A DNA stretch of 48,141 nucleotides from a virus. Below the pieces are notes generated by a model. It did not search any database. It saw only the letters and a list, made by a program, of their open reading frames with translations, and was not told the DNA's origin. Positions 31,201 to 39,044 of the stretch are shown here, in pieces; position 1 is the stretch's first letter; the number at the start of each line of letters is the position of its first letter. The position numbers and the translations under genes are program-made. Location of the stretch: positions 1 to 48,141 of IMG/VR virus record IMGVR_UViG_3300003322_000196; one strand, given 5' to 3'.

Positions 31201-31564
31201 TATTCAGTCCGATCTGGCAGGTGCCACTATTACCAAGGTTGAGGTCACCCTCAAGAACAAGCACTGGTACAACAATGCCGGTGGCACTGCGGTAATCGGT
31301 ACCCACAACAGTTCTGCCTCTTCTGCTCCCTCTAGCTGCCCAACTCTGAATGACGACCTGGGACAGTTCAGCGGCTGGCCCAAGCTGGCTACCTGGGCGG
31401 TTACCGTAGACAACACCGACTTTGGTGTTGCCCTCAAAAACGGTACGGCAAAGGGTCTTTGCATTGGTCCTGGACCGAGCACATCCCATGAATACTACGG
31501 CTACTTCGCGGGGTCTAACGACTCTACGAACAAGCCGAAGATTACAATTACCTACACCAAGTGA
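28238..31564 (+). CDS. Large tail-tip protein (Tal-like) with FnIII-like part
   Basis: 1,108 residues; GTG 28238 with AAGGAGG upstream. Residues 1-370 resemble tail-associated hub proteins (ISGVGMEFWLGDDD, late FEVGDYIYAYDPDSG). About 400-640 has fibronectin-III-like segments (PAAPTWVTASF, APSAPAAPVVAG). 650-690 contains DSAHISDLTASKITAGTLNA, the helical motif found before receptor-binding domains in many hub proteins. The C-terminal 350 residues are beta-rich and Gly-rich, possibly sugar-binding. It likely contacts the host surface. Confidence 0.8.
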   Translation: MSVTQVHEALGSFEFELLGNVPREVLDNIDHFDHIAIIPGRIDPRQYGDGCLSAARYVGVVRRKKIADDGRTNLIEDDIRISGVGMEFWLGDDDGKGAVLESEVVFNGSSFTTVINTLRPSSVSNGTIYTVTGSYAGRHIYETPRSAIKYVCQTMSTTAIPVGYKMNNTGSLDAGPESNLFVTNPTCIIMRKGSTQGEDMFMRALPSTVDMDIDMEDFATRVVMLAEADGDSFATGTADIATVAPGVNVYKDLFGNSLSLTKLVSESDTLEQNADTRAALALKEVVAPHRTLTISTQDFDVHGSFEVGDYIYAYDPDSGLVDTSNEAYVRGVRINPIKLRVTELDFAITENYTVAHRDKNGVWTDLSDYVHYEEEQPNQVVIGDFNRDLTSSGGVVDGRTGSVTPPNNTIPAAPTWVTASFQTTNYNDSHGNPKARQKLVWNQPLNTSGSAITDGDHYEIRYRLNAGSMYSQTWSAASTQTWDGLGTWDQPVNPDETVWQTIVVPWGDTSTVIHELPVGTAFESQIRAVDTGMNQGDWSTLSIWTTSEDDIAPSAPAAPVVAGNPVSIQVVHELGMASGGTFNLENDLAYLEVHYSADNSFFPTEATLAGRIRANKGMMQAQTPAVGTFTITETADVYVKVVAVDMGGNRSSASEAAQVTAELIDSAHISDLTASKITAGTLNANIILAASIKTAETGQRMEMNSQGLQAYDQNGDLVSNLSSDPSGTGEFLGFRDSNGDLIAQIDDSGNGSFKQVFTDDIFIAGSDFWDVVDPLPRGIIALTTNTVNSSATTGADAAGQVIFNRIKIPNFDGTRQYRIGYMAHIDPNGTFPGYIGFYVRYHWDAQTTTSDPILFQQQWGGRYTSSASDVIASGHWPFNDTTPDGTDMHLGFYVYSQIAGTRSQGDAWCRVWIEDMGPAIPYETFDAGGTGDGGSGGVQTYTKTYSATWCGRYNGSGSRISSNSDIYQGQYDGTNGNQKSIIGFDWNTIQSDLAGATITKVEVTLKNKHWYNNAGGTAVIGTHNSSASSAPSSCPTLNDDLGQFSGWPKLATWAVTVDNTDFGVALKNGTAKGLCIGPGPSTSHEYYGYFAGSNDSTNKPKITITYTK

Positions 31565-31571
31565 GGCTTGA

Positions 31572-32621
31572 ATGAGTAGCACTACCTCTCGCGTCTCTCT
31601 CTACAAGCCCGCTGGTGGAGAGAACGTAAACGTAACGACCGACATCAACAACAACATGGACAAGATCGACACGAACTTGAACTTCCGTGTTGTGGCAACT
31701 CAGACGGCTCGAAATGCAATCAGCCCCTTCTGGGAGGGGCTGAATGTACGGCAGACCGATACAGGTAAGCTCTACGTTTCTAACGGAACTCCACCCATTT
31801 CGGCGTCTTGGACTGAAATTGTCCAGGTGAACAACCGTACGGCCGACGAGCTTCTGTTAGGAAACCTGGTCCGCCAGCAGCGAGCCAACGCTACAGATAG
31901 CGCGTACGAGTCTCGTGTTACTGGAGACGGTAACGCTCGATGGTTTACCCAGATCGACGGTAAGACTTGGTGGGGTCCAGGCTCTGGAGCTGTAGATACC
32001 AACTTGTATCGAAATGCAGCCAATGAACTGAAGACTGATGACGCCTTTACGGCCACTGGTGATATCACCACGGGTGGCAATGTCGTCTTCAGTGCGAATG
32101 GTTCCGAGAAGAACACTGACCTGTCCACCCCTCCAGGTGCCATCTCCAACACCACTACAGAGACGGTAGTAGCCACCTACACCATCCCTGCCAACGATGC
32201 TGTTGCAGGTGCAGTGTATAAGTTAACCGCCTGGGGCACCTGTACTACGTCTACCTCCCCTCCTACCCTAACCTTTGCGGGACGAATTGGTGGAGTTGCG
32301 GGTACTCAGTTCGGTACTACAAATGCCTTCTCTGTACAGGCCAGCATGTCCAACCGTGTGTGGAAGGCAGAGATCTACTATGTCATCCTCACCACAGGCG
32401 CTAGTGGTACAGGTTTCGGTAATATCCATGTGATGGAAAGCCTTAACACGGGAGGTACTACCAACCCTGCAACCTCTCTTACCCACCGTATGGATGGTGG
32501 GGCTAGCCATACTGTGGATACCACTACATCTAAGGACTTAGTCCTTACTGTCAAGTGGACAACGGTAGTATCCACAGCAAGTATTCAGTGTCGCGGGTAC
32601 TCTGCTGAGCGAGTGTCATAA
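31572..32621 (+). CDS. Minor tail / fibre protein
   Basis: 349 residues, starting MSSTTSRVSLYKPAGGENVN. The N-terminal NNNMDKIDTNLNFRVV and GKLYVSNGTPPISASWTEI pattern is a common attachment segment of actinophage tail fibres; the C-terminal 170 residues are Thr/Gly/Ser-rich beta structure. It is the last gene of the rightward late run and is followed by a strong terminator. Confidence 0.75.
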   Translation: MSSTTSRVSLYKPAGGENVNVTTDINNNMDKIDTNLNFRVVATQTARNAISPFWEGLNVRQTDTGKLYVSNGTPPISASWTEIVQVNNRTADELLLGNLVRQQRANATDSAYESRVTGDGNARWFTQIDGKTWWGPGSGAVDTNLYRNAANELKTDDAFTATGDITTGGNVVFSANGSEKNTDLSTPPGAISNTTTETVVATYTIPANDAVAGAVYKLTAWGTCTTSTSPPTLTFAGRIGGVAGTQFGTTNAFSVQASMSNRVWKAEIYYVILTTGASGTGFGNIHVMESLNTGGTTNPATSLTHRMDGGASHTVDTTTSKDLVLTVKWTTVVSTASIQCRGYSAERVS

Positions 32622-32624
32622 AGA

Positions 32625-32655
32625 AAGGGCCCTAGCACCTGCTAGGGCCCTTCTT
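32625..32655 (+). terminator. Terminator at end of late operon (bidirectional)
   Basis: Perfect 12-pair stem (32625-32636 with 32641-32652), ACCT loop, followed by CTT. On the minus strand it follows the stop of gene 32663-33010 with TTTCTTTA. It separates converging operons. Confidence 0.85.
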
Positions 32656-32662
32656 CATAGTG

Positions 32663-33010
32663 TTAAAGTACGGTAGCCCATACGCCCCATACACTCAAGT
32701 GAATGAAGGGTACAGACGGGGTTCCTGAGTAACTGTAGACGTTAACATACACGGTATTGTTAGTACCTGCCTGGAAGCTGACATTGATGTCCGACATCGG
32801 ATCAGTTAACAGGGTGGGGTCAGAATCTGGGTGAATCTTGTAGCTGAAGCCCACAAACACATCGGTTTCTAAGTCCTCGGCGGGGATTTCGAATGTCTGC
32901 TGATACGCCGCAGAGGCTGCCAAGGTAATGTTGTCGTTGAGTTCGAGACCCTTTACATAGACCTTAGAAGCACCTAGTTCGAAAGTCAAACTTCCTCCGT
33001 AAAAAGACAT
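32663..33010 (-). CDS. Unknown, probably structural protein, 115 aa
   Basis: Beta-rich sequence (GSLTFELGASKVYVKGLELN, later VNVYSYSGTPSVPFIHLSV) resembling small virion or fibre accessory proteins. The ATG at 33010 lies inside a hairpin with only GGGG upstream. A TTG at 32989 has a proper GGAGG and would give 108 residues, so the start is uncertain. It is last of the leftward sugar-cassette operon and may be its substrate or a carrier on the virion; that is inference. Confidence 0.65.
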   Translation of the reverse strand: MSFYGGSLTFELGASKVYVKGLELNDNITLAASAAYQQTFEIPAEDLETDVFVGFSYKIHPDSDPTLLTDPMSDINVSFQAGTNNTVYVNVYSYSGTPSVPFIHLSVWGVWATVL

Positions 33011-33034
33011 AGCCCCAGCTCAGGGGCTATGTCT
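33001..33034 (-). terminator. Hairpin with T-run overlapping a gene start
   Basis: Twelve-pair stem (33005-33016 with 33023-33034) followed on the minus strand by TTTTT (33001-33005). It should end much of the leftward transcription after gene 33056-33283. The ATG of the next gene is inside the stem, so expression of that gene depends on read-through or on a local promoter (TATAAT at 33035-33040, minus strand). Confidence 0.75.
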
Positions 33035-33055
33035 ATTATAGCATGTACTTCGGAT

Positions 33056-33283
33056 CTACAACCCTTCAGTTCGCACTACCTGAACTCGACCTACATCGAT
33101 GGGGTTCGAGGTTAAGGACTGGAGATAGTTCCTTACGAAGGTAAGGATTTGCGCCTCGGTAGCTCCGGACAAAGCTCCGGAACCTTTGGTGATCTCTACC
33201 TTGATGTAGAGATTCTGGCTGTCGTCACTTCCACCTGCACTGGTGATTTCGTAGTAGGTGGAAACTACCTGCTGTGTAGGCAT
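33056..33283 (-). CDS. Unknown small protein, 75 aa
   Basis: Starts MPTQQVVSTYYEITSAGGSD; beta strands flank a helix (EAQILTFVRNYLQSLTSNP) and the end is VGRVQVVRTEGL. GGAGGGG lies directly before ATG. Possibly a minor virion protein; no family recognised. It sits between the sugar cassette and the hairpin at 33001-33034. Confidence 0.7.
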   Translation of the reverse strand: MPTQQVVSTYYEITSAGGSDDSQNLYIKVEITKGSGALSGATEAQILTFVRNYLQSLTSNPIDVGRVQVVRTEGL

Positions 33284-33292
33284 TACCCCTCC

Positions 33293-33742
33293 TTAGCGGA
33301 CGTTGATCCCGTAGATCCACTCGGTGGGCAGGGTCTTGCTGGCTACACGGTACGGAGGGCCGTACGTCTCGAAGCCGTCGGCACGGGCGCCCTCGCCGAC
33401 CAGGCGGAGGTACATTTCGTGCTCACCCTGGTCCAGAGTCTCCCGGCGATCGAACGCCTTGAGGTAGACACCATCCTCTACCCAAGGGAAGGCTGTCAGA
33501 GCCTCTACGGGGCGCTCTGCGGGCTTCTGAAGCTCGATGGGTACCTCGGGAGGCCAGACATCCTCAGAGCCCGGCATAGGCTCGTCTGGAAGGTTCAGCT
33601 CCTGGCTCAGTTGAGTCAGCTCGTCGGCCGCGTCACGCGCCTTGAGATCTTCGATCATGTCGGCCTTGGCACGGGAAGGCTTGATTCCCTTCTCAAGGCA
33701 CAATGCCTTTAATTCAGCAGCAGTAAGCTCACTGTAGTCCAT
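33293..33742 (-). CDS. SAP-like domain protein, 149 aa
   Basis: Start ATG 33740-33742 with AAGGA upstream, one base after the stop of the glycosyltransferase. The N-terminal 35 residues (DYSELTAAELKALCLEKGIK, then PSRAKADMIEDLKA) match the SAP/Rho-N helix-turn-helix pattern of two amphipathic helices, seen at the end of phage head or tail accessory proteins. An acidic Pro-rich linker follows, then a basic beta part ending EWIYGINVR. Nucleic acid binding or virion assembly are both possible. Confidence 0.68.
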   Translation of the reverse strand: MDYSELTAAELKALCLEKGIKPSRAKADMIEDLKARDAADELTQLSQELNLPDEPMPGSEDVWPPEVPIELQKPAERPVEALTAFPWVEDGVYLKAFDRRETLDQGEHEMYLRLVGEGARADGFETYGPPYRVASKTLPTEWIYGINVR

Positions 33743-33743
33743 T

Positions 33744-34334
33744 TCACATCCTTGCGTCGCCGTGGTTGGCCAGACCGCTTGTGTTCTGTCCGTGTGCATT
33801 CCAGAGCCAAGTACGCTGAGGGATGTGGACGATCTTGGCACCTGCGGCAATGCATTCGACGGTGAACTGGAAATCTTCACCATAACGCTGGCCATCAATC
33901 AGTCTACCAGGTTCTACGTCCCGAAAGCCCACTGACTGAGCGAGTTCCGTACGAACTAGAGTAGTGATCGTAGTCTGCGTCGGATTCTCAGGATCGAAGA
34001 CCTTACCGAAGTGCGGGAGAGGATCATAGCGGAATCCAATCGGGTCATACCACGTGTAGAGGTAGTCTGCCCCCGTTGCCTGGGCTCCGTGTGCCAGAGT
34101 TTCCAGGTGGTTCTTCTTCATCTGATCGTCCGAGTCCAGGAATGCCACCCATTCGGTAGTGACCTTCTGAAGCCCTCGGTTACGGGTTACCGCTGCGCCC
34201 TCGCGGTACTTGTCGACCTCAACGATAAGCCCAGAGGGCGTAAAGCTCTGCATCAGTGCAGAGCCAAACGCCCTCTTGGTCATACCGTTGCTTAACCGCG
34301 CCGGGTGCGTCGGGATAACAACGGTGATGTCCAT
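33744..34334 (-). CDS. GT2-like glycosyltransferase, 196 aa
   Basis: Starts MDITVVIPTHPARL, the usual beginning of a GT-A nucleotide-sugar domain. AFLDSDD (about 63-69) is the metal-binding DxD, and GEDFQFTVECIAAG is the acceptor-side ED motif of family 2. Short but complete for a single-domain enzyme. Last glycosyltransferase of the cassette; its start overlaps the upstream stop (TGATG). Confidence 0.83.
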   Translation of the reverse strand: MDITVVIPTHPARLSNGMTKRAFGSALMQSFTPSGLIVEVDKYREGAAVTRNRGLQKVTTEWVAFLDSDDQMKKNHLETLAHGAQATGADYLYTWYDPIGFRYDPLPHFGKVFDPENPTQTTITTLVRTELAQSVGFRDVEPGRLIDGQRYGEDFQFTVECIAAGAKIVHIPQRTWLWNAHGQNTSGLANHGDARM

Positions 34335-35017
34335 CAGCTAAACAGCCTGCCTTCCTGTGACCTGTGGCCCCACATATGGACCGCGTAGGAGTTTGCTGCC
34401 AGTCCTCGGACCTCGAAATCCTCGAAGTCGTCGGTACCGTACGGAACTTCTTCGTGGTGTACGGGGTAGAAAGCCTCCCGAGAGAGGATCTTTACGTCGT
34501 AATCACCGCTCCGCCACACTCGGGTGAGGTGCTGCGGGCCGGTAGCGACTTCCATACCGATGCCTTCGTAATTCATCAGGCTGGCATTCAGTGTGTGGAT
34601 GGTGTCAGTGAAGAGAGGATGATGGGCCTCTCCACCCATGACCGCGTTACAGACGTGGTAGTCGTCTTCCATCCCCAGGAAGGCGCTGTGCTCCGTCAAT
34701 CCGTCAAAGGACTTCAGGGGGAGCATATCGCAATTGAGGTAGACACCCCCGAACTGATGAATCAGTTCGTAGGCTGCGATGTCCGCCCGCATAACGGCCA
34801 CGGCCCGATCGTGAGACATCTGAACGCCACACGACTTAGCAGTCTCAGCCACGTGGTCGAAAGCCCACTGATTGTGTAGCTCTGGAAGATTATGCTCCGT
34901 CCAGGTGTAGAACTCCCAGTCCGGATGAAGCTCTTGCCAGGCTATCCAGTACTCGTCGTACCGGACGGGGCGCTCACGCGCCCCGAACCAGATACGGTGA
35001 AACCTCTTAGGAATCAC
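34334..35017 (-). CDS. GT32-like glycosyltransferase (OCH1/capsular type), 227 aa
   Basis: Begins IPKRFHRIWFGARERP, and has the ADIAAYELIHQFGGVYLNCD segment characteristic of the DxD sugar-binding region of family 32, although the motif here reads NCD and not DxD. GTG 35015-35017 overlaps the upstream TGA. It transfers a hexose or similar sugar to a glycan or protein; acceptor unknown. The altered DxD might change metal use. Confidence 0.8.
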   Translation of the reverse strand: MIPKRFHRIWFGARERPVRYDEYWIAWQELHPDWEFYTWTEHNLPELHNQWAFDHVAETAKSCGVQMSHDRAVAVMRADIAAYELIHQFGGVYLNCDMLPLKSFDGLTEHSAFLGMEDDYHVCNAVMGGEAHHPLFTDTIHTLNASLMNYEGIGMEVATGPQHLTRVWRSGDYDVKILSREAFYPVHHEEVPYGTDDFEDFEVRGLAANSYAVHMWGHRSQEGRLFS

Positions 35018-35874
35018 AGTCGCTCCGAAATCTCCCTGTACTGATCCAGGATGTCCGTCTGCTTACGGATGTGATCCGTATGCGGGAAGAAGGAGAGATG
35101 GGACACCAGAGCATTTCCAATGATCATGTTCGGCACGTTCCTGTTAAGAGGTTCGTGCACGGTGTGCCAGCTCTCTTCCTCGTAGTAACTGAGGTTACCA
35201 GGTCCGGCGGGGAGGCTGGCGTACATCTGCCCGTTCGAGGCGAAGCACGATACCGAGAACTGAAGTCCGATCGGAAGCTGGATATCGTGGTGAAGGAATA
35301 GGTCCTCCACCGTGTCGTCCCGGATATTGGCCAGCAGTAGCCGATGGATCTGCTCAGCGAAGTGAGCGTCACCCCAGCCGACGGGGTCCATGCAGTAAGG
35401 CGCACGAACCACGCCAAAAGCCTCGGGGATCTTCCCCATCTTCTGGAGCCAGTACGAACAGATCGCGTTGTGCCAGATGATCGGGAAGTGGGCCACGGTC
35501 ATGCCCGACGCAATCTTCGAGGCGGCTAGCCTTTCGATCGCCTTGTCATGAACGTAAACGATATCGTCGTCGAGACGGATAAAGATGGTGTCCGGCTCGA
35601 TAGCGTGCAGGTAGAAGAAACCCGTGTTGAGCTGCTTAGGGTGAAGGACTGCCCGGTCTGCCGGACGGTCCTTCAGCTTGATCCAGTCGTACTGCTCGGC
35701 CAGTTCGTGGGCGTATGCCACGTCCTCTACCTGATCCGGATCGGTGTTCATGTACAGCCAGTACTCGTCCACGATTCCGGCGTCATGGTCCCGCTTCATG
35801 TACTTAGAGAGGATAGTCATGGTCTCCTTACGTCCGTAAGGAGTCCACGTCACTACTCGGCGTCCGTCGATCAC
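35014..35874 (-). CDS. Putative glycosyltransferase (GT-A fold), 286 aa
   Basis: GTG 35872-35874 overlaps the TGA of the epimerase gene and follows GGAG; an ATG at 35898 has no ribosome site. A central IFIRLDDDIVYVHDKAIERL gives a GT-A-style acidic DDD with surrounding strand-helix pattern. The rest, including MTVAHFPIIWHN and FFPHTDHIRK, is unlike families I know. Position inside the coupled sugar cassette supports a transferase role. Family assignment is uncertain. Confidence 0.65.
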   Translation of the reverse strand: MIDGRRVVTWTPYGRKETMTILSKYMKRDHDAGIVDEYWLYMNTDPDQVEDVAYAHELAEQYDWIKLKDRPADRAVLHPKQLNTGFFYLHAIEPDTIFIRLDDDIVYVHDKAIERLAASKIASGMTVAHFPIIWHNAICSYWLQKMGKIPEAFGVVRAPYCMDPVGWGDAHFAEQIHRLLLANIRDDTVEDLFLHHDIQLPIGLQFSVSCFASNGQMYASLPAGPGNLSYYEEESWHTVHEPLNRNVPNMIIGNALVSHLSFFPHTDHIRKQTDILDQYREISERL

Positions 35875-36827
35875 TGCTCGCTCCAGTGTGGGTACCATTC
35901 AGTGTGGTAGTACTCTACGGTCTCACCAATGCCCTTACGAAGGCTCGTAAAGGTGTCCTCGTGGAATTCCGCAGGAAGCTGGAGTAGAGAGCCTACGTCG
36001 GCGCATACAACCGCGTTAGGAACCTCTCCCGGCCTCATTGGTAGGTGGGCGACCTGTACAGGCTCCTTGCCGGTCACAAGAGCCACCTCATTACGGACCA
36101 GGTCTGCCACCTGGTTAACGGTTACAGAGGAGGCAGGTCCGACACCGACTGGTGTTTCGAGTGCTCCGTGCTGATCGGTGTATTCGAGGGCTCCGACAAA
36201 GACGCGAGCGACATCTCCCACGTACACACAATCCGAAATCTGAGTTCCGTCTCCGTAAATTTCGATGGTGTGACCAGCGAGTGCACGACAGACAAAACTC
36301 GGCATGATTTTGCGGACCTTGGATGTCCCATAAGGTGCAGCAACAGACTGTCCCGGCCCGTAAGCGTTGACGGGGCGAACAACGGAGATGCGGCTTCCTC
36401 GGTACTTGTTGAACATTCGAGTGAAGTCTTCAGCCGCAGTCTTCGAAATGGTGTAGGCCCCTGTTCCGTGGTCACGCATCCAGTGGTTTCCCACCCCTGC
36501 GTACACCACGGGCAGGTCATACTGGTTAGCAGCTTCGAAGACATTGAGCGATCCCAAGATGTTCGTTTCAGCAGACGGACGAGGGTTTTCAATGGTCTCC
36601 TGCGTACCGAGTACAGCAGCAAGGTGGATGATCCCTTCGACGTGAGCTGCCAACTCTACCACGGCAGTTGCGTCGCGTACATCTCCCTGGAAGAACTCGG
36701 CTTCCCCACCACAAGTGAGCCAGTGGTTGTGACGGTCGAATACGACCACCTCATGACCACGATCAAGTAATTCCTTGGTAATCCAGGAGCCGATAAAGCC
36801 CTGGCCTCCAGTTAAGCCTACCTTCAC
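35871..36827 (-). CDS. NAD-dependent epimerase/dehydratase (extended SDR)
   Basis: 318 residues from GTG 36825-36827, which overlaps the TGA of the dehydratase gene and has AAGGAG upstream; the frame is open to 36905. Rossmann GGQGFIGSW (GxxGxxG) binds NAD; HLAAVLGTQETI and YTISK (YxxxK catalytic pair) follow; late FVGALEYTD. Resembles UDP-glucose 4-epimerase or related sugar epimerases/reductases. The usual Ser of the triad region reads AGVGNHW, so activity may be unusual. It works with the dehydratase to make a modified nucleotide sugar. Confidence 0.82.
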   Translation of the reverse strand: MKVGLTGGQGFIGSWITKELLDRGHEVVVFDRHNHWLTCGGEAEFFQGDVRDATAVVELAAHVEGIIHLAAVLGTQETIENPRPSAETNILGSLNVFEAANQYDLPVVYAGVGNHWMRDHGTGAYTISKTAAEDFTRMFNKYRGSRISVVRPVNAYGPGQSVAAPYGTSKVRKIMPSFVCRALAGHTIEIYGDGTQISDCVYVGDVARVFVGALEYTDQHGALETPVGVGPASSVTVNQVADLVRNEVALVTGKEPVQVAHLPMRPGEVPNAVVCADVGSLLQLPAEFHEDTFTSLRKGIGETVEYYHTEWYPHWSEQ

Positions 36828-37834
36828 AGCAGCCACTCCTTGTGGTCCACGGTCCACTCGACCGTACGTCGTAGAGATTCCTCGAATGAGATTGGGGCTC
36901 GCCACCCCACACCGGCTAGCTTAGATCCATCGAGAGCGTATCGAAGGTCGTGACCCGGCCTGCTTTCATGGAAGTTGACCGGCCTTAGATACGCAGGAAC
37001 CTTCAAGATATCAGCCACCAATTCTACCATCTCCCAGTTGTTGACCTCCCTTTCTCCAACGATGTGGAATCGCTGAGGGGTGTCGTACTCGGGATAGGTC
37101 TGAAGGAACCCTCCATTGGCGCTGAGGAAGGTCCAGGCATCCGCCAGATTCCTGGCGTGAAGGTAGAACCGAGAGCCTGGTACCAGGTCTGGAGAGACGT
37201 GCACAGGTACGTGCTCTCCTGCTAGCAGCTTGCTGATCGTCATCGGCAGGAACTTCTCCTTGTCCTGCATTTCACCGATGATGTTCATCGTGTTAGTGAT
37301 GACAATAGGCAGGCCATATGTACGCCAGTAAGAAAAGCAGATAGCTTCCTGAGCAGCCTTGGACCCGCTGTACGGATTGGACGGTTTGATGGCGTCCCAC
37401 TCCAAGTGGTTATAGCCCTGGGGAGCCGGACCGTAGACCTCGTCCGTACTCATCTGGAGAATGAGGTTGGGGTGGATCTTACGGGCGTAATCCAGGACGT
37501 TGACCATCAGGTCGACATTGTTCTGGATGAACCGGCCGGGCTCCTCAATGGAGCGATCGACATGGGAGTCCGAGGCGACATTCCAGATCTCGTCTACCTG
37601 TCCAATACGCTGGATAGTGGGCTCATCGATCGGCGCCGTCAGGTCGAGCATGATGACCTGAACTCGACGCTGCCAGTCTTCGTTCCCCTCAAGGGCTGAG
37701 GCGATACGGTCACTCTTACCCCTGTGGGTGAAAGTGACCGGGCATACGACGTGCCAAGTCGTGTTCATCAGGATATGGCGTAGAACGTGGCTTCCCACGA
37801 ATCCGCCTGCACCTGTTAAGAAGATACGCTTCAT
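36824..37834 (-). CDS. dTDP-glucose 4,6-dehydratase-like enzyme (RmlB family)
   Basis: 336 residues. TGAGGFVGSH (NAD-binding), ASDSHVDRSIEEP (RmlB signature), STDEVYG (Asp-Glu catalytic pair) and YSGSK (YxxxK) appear in the proper order, with TNTMNIIGE afterwards. RmlB makes dTDP-4-keto-6-deoxyglucose, the first step to deoxysugars such as rhamnose. The ATG at 37834 overlaps the upstream stop (TGATG); GTG codons just before are weaker. Full-length for the family. The presence of a dedicated enzyme suggests the phage does not rely only on host sugar pools. Confidence 0.88.
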   Translation of the reverse strand: MKRIFLTGAGGFVGSHVLRHILMNTTWHVVCPVTFTHRGKSDRIASALEGNEDWQRRVQVIMLDLTAPIDEPTIQRIGQVDEIWNVASDSHVDRSIEEPGRFIQNNVDLMVNVLDYARKIHPNLILQMSTDEVYGPAPQGYNHLEWDAIKPSNPYSGSKAAQEAICFSYWRTYGLPIVITNTMNIIGEMQDKEKFLPMTISKLLAGEHVPVHVSPDLVPGSRFYLHARNLADAWTFLSANGGFLQTYPEYDTPQRFHIVGEREVNNWEMVELVADILKVPAYLRPVNFHESRPGHDLRYALDGSKLAGVGWRAPISFEESLRRTVEWTVDHKEWLL

Positions 37835-38862
37835 CACCACTCCGTAAGAGCCTTGGCCCAGTCGTCAATGTTGCCCTCTAAGGTCCACTGACGGGCCTTT
37901 TCCTTAGCCGCTGCACCCATCTCGGCACGCATATCGGTGTCATTCACCAACTCGTTGAGGAACTTAGCCCACTCGTGATCCCTCTTGACAAGGAAACCGG
38001 TCTTGCCGTGCTCAACGAATTCCGGGTAAGGGCCACAATCACTGGCAACAAGAGGAATGCCTAATGCCGCAGCTTCCAGAGCTTTGAGGTTGGACTTGGA
38101 CTGGTTGAAGACGTGCGGACGTAACGGAGCCAGAGCGATATCGAAATCGATAGAGCGCCATACATTCTCTACCCCGTTGATCCACTCGGTGTAGCGGACC
38201 TGCTCTTCAGGGAGCTTGAACCAGTTACCGTACTTACCACCCATCAGGTGGAAGCCGACTTCCGGGTTGCGCTTGAGGAAGCGAGACACGTGAGGAGCGG
38301 CCTGCTCCCAGTCCATGGAGTGGGTGTGGGAACCCATCCAACCGATGGTCAGGCGCTCGTTCTTTGGCCTCTCCCAATCGAGAACCCACTCCGGGATGCG
38401 GTTCGGTACAACGACGACGTTTTCGTTGTACTGGCGGACTAAGTTAGCCAGAGCGTCAGTAGTAACTGTAACGCGGTCAGCTACCGAGATGTTGGCCTTG
38501 ATGTTGCCCTGCACATCGTGGAAGGTCTGTGTACGGAAGTCGTACCCGTTGATGAACCAGTCGAAGGCCGCCACGTTGCTCGGGTCGACGTTCCACAGGT
38601 CGTCGTCCAGCTCGTAGACGAGCTTAGGACGCTGGCCTGGGTAATGGGCCATGGTCTGCCAGAGATTGGTAGGGGAGTCCTTGCAGACACGCTGGCCGAG
38701 AAGCACCTTAGGCATGAACCCCTTGGTCTGTAACTTCTCGTCGTACTTGACCGAGATGCCCCGCTCTTCTTCCAACGTGTCTAATGGCTGCATCACTCGG
38801 ATGGTGCCACAACCGGCACGGTCGGCTAACCAGCCGAATACGTCAACAGTATCGGTACTCAT
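37834..38862 (-). CDS. GT-B (GT4-like) glycosyltransferase, 342 aa
   Basis: The C-terminal SNLKALEAAALGIPLVASDC and GPYPEFVEHGKTGFLV segments are the classical donor-binding EX7E-like region of family 4. A middle LTIGWMGSHTHSMDWE begins the second Rossmann domain. The N-terminal 130 residues form the acceptor domain. First gene of the sugar cassette proper; the ATG overlaps the upstream stop (ATGA). Donor nucleotide sugar is probably the product of the two neighbouring enzymes, by inference. Confidence 0.83.
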   Translation of the reverse strand: MSTDTVDVFGWLADRAGCGTIRVMQPLDTLEEERGISVKYDEKLQTKGFMPKVLLGQRVCKDSPTNLWQTMAHYPGQRPKLVYELDDDLWNVDPSNVAAFDWFINGYDFRTQTFHDVQGNIKANISVADRVTVTTDALANLVRQYNENVVVVPNRIPEWVLDWERPKNERLTIGWMGSHTHSMDWEQAAPHVSRFLKRNPEVGFHLMGGKYGNWFKLPEEQVRYTEWINGVENVWRSIDFDIALAPLRPHVFNQSKSNLKALEAAALGIPLVASDCGPYPEFVEHGKTGFLVKRDHEWAKFLNELVNDTDMRAEMGAAAKEKARQWTLEGNIDDWAKALTEW

Positions 38863-39044
38863 TCAGCGCCCTCGAATTCTGGTAGGTGTAGATCTACTAC
38901 TGGCCTTGGCCGACAGTTGTTGATGTGGCGCAAGTACCATTCGATGATGTCTCGATCCCGGCGGCTGGCTGGCTGCTCAGGACAATCGCAGATGTAGAAG
39001 GTCTTCCATCGCGTTGTGATGACCTTGGTCCTCAGATTAGCCAC
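38859..39044 (-). CDS. Unknown Cys-containing protein, 61 aa
   Basis: GTG 39042-39044 lies within the end of the WhiB gene (13-base overlap) and is the only reasonable start. The product starts VANLRTKVITTRWKTFYICD and has CDC and a distant Cys, basic in the centre and ending LPEFEGAE. It bridges the WhiB and glycosyltransferase genes. Function unknown. Confidence 0.6.
   Translation of the reverse strand: MANLRTKVITTRWKTFYICDCPEQPASRRDRDIIEWYLRHINNCRPRPVVDLHLPEFEGAE

Noticed and set aside
30602-31582. 326-residue antisense frame opposite the tail-tip gene
   Set aside because: Composition is a shadow of the Thr/Gly/Ser-rich sense gene; overlaps the known operon fully.
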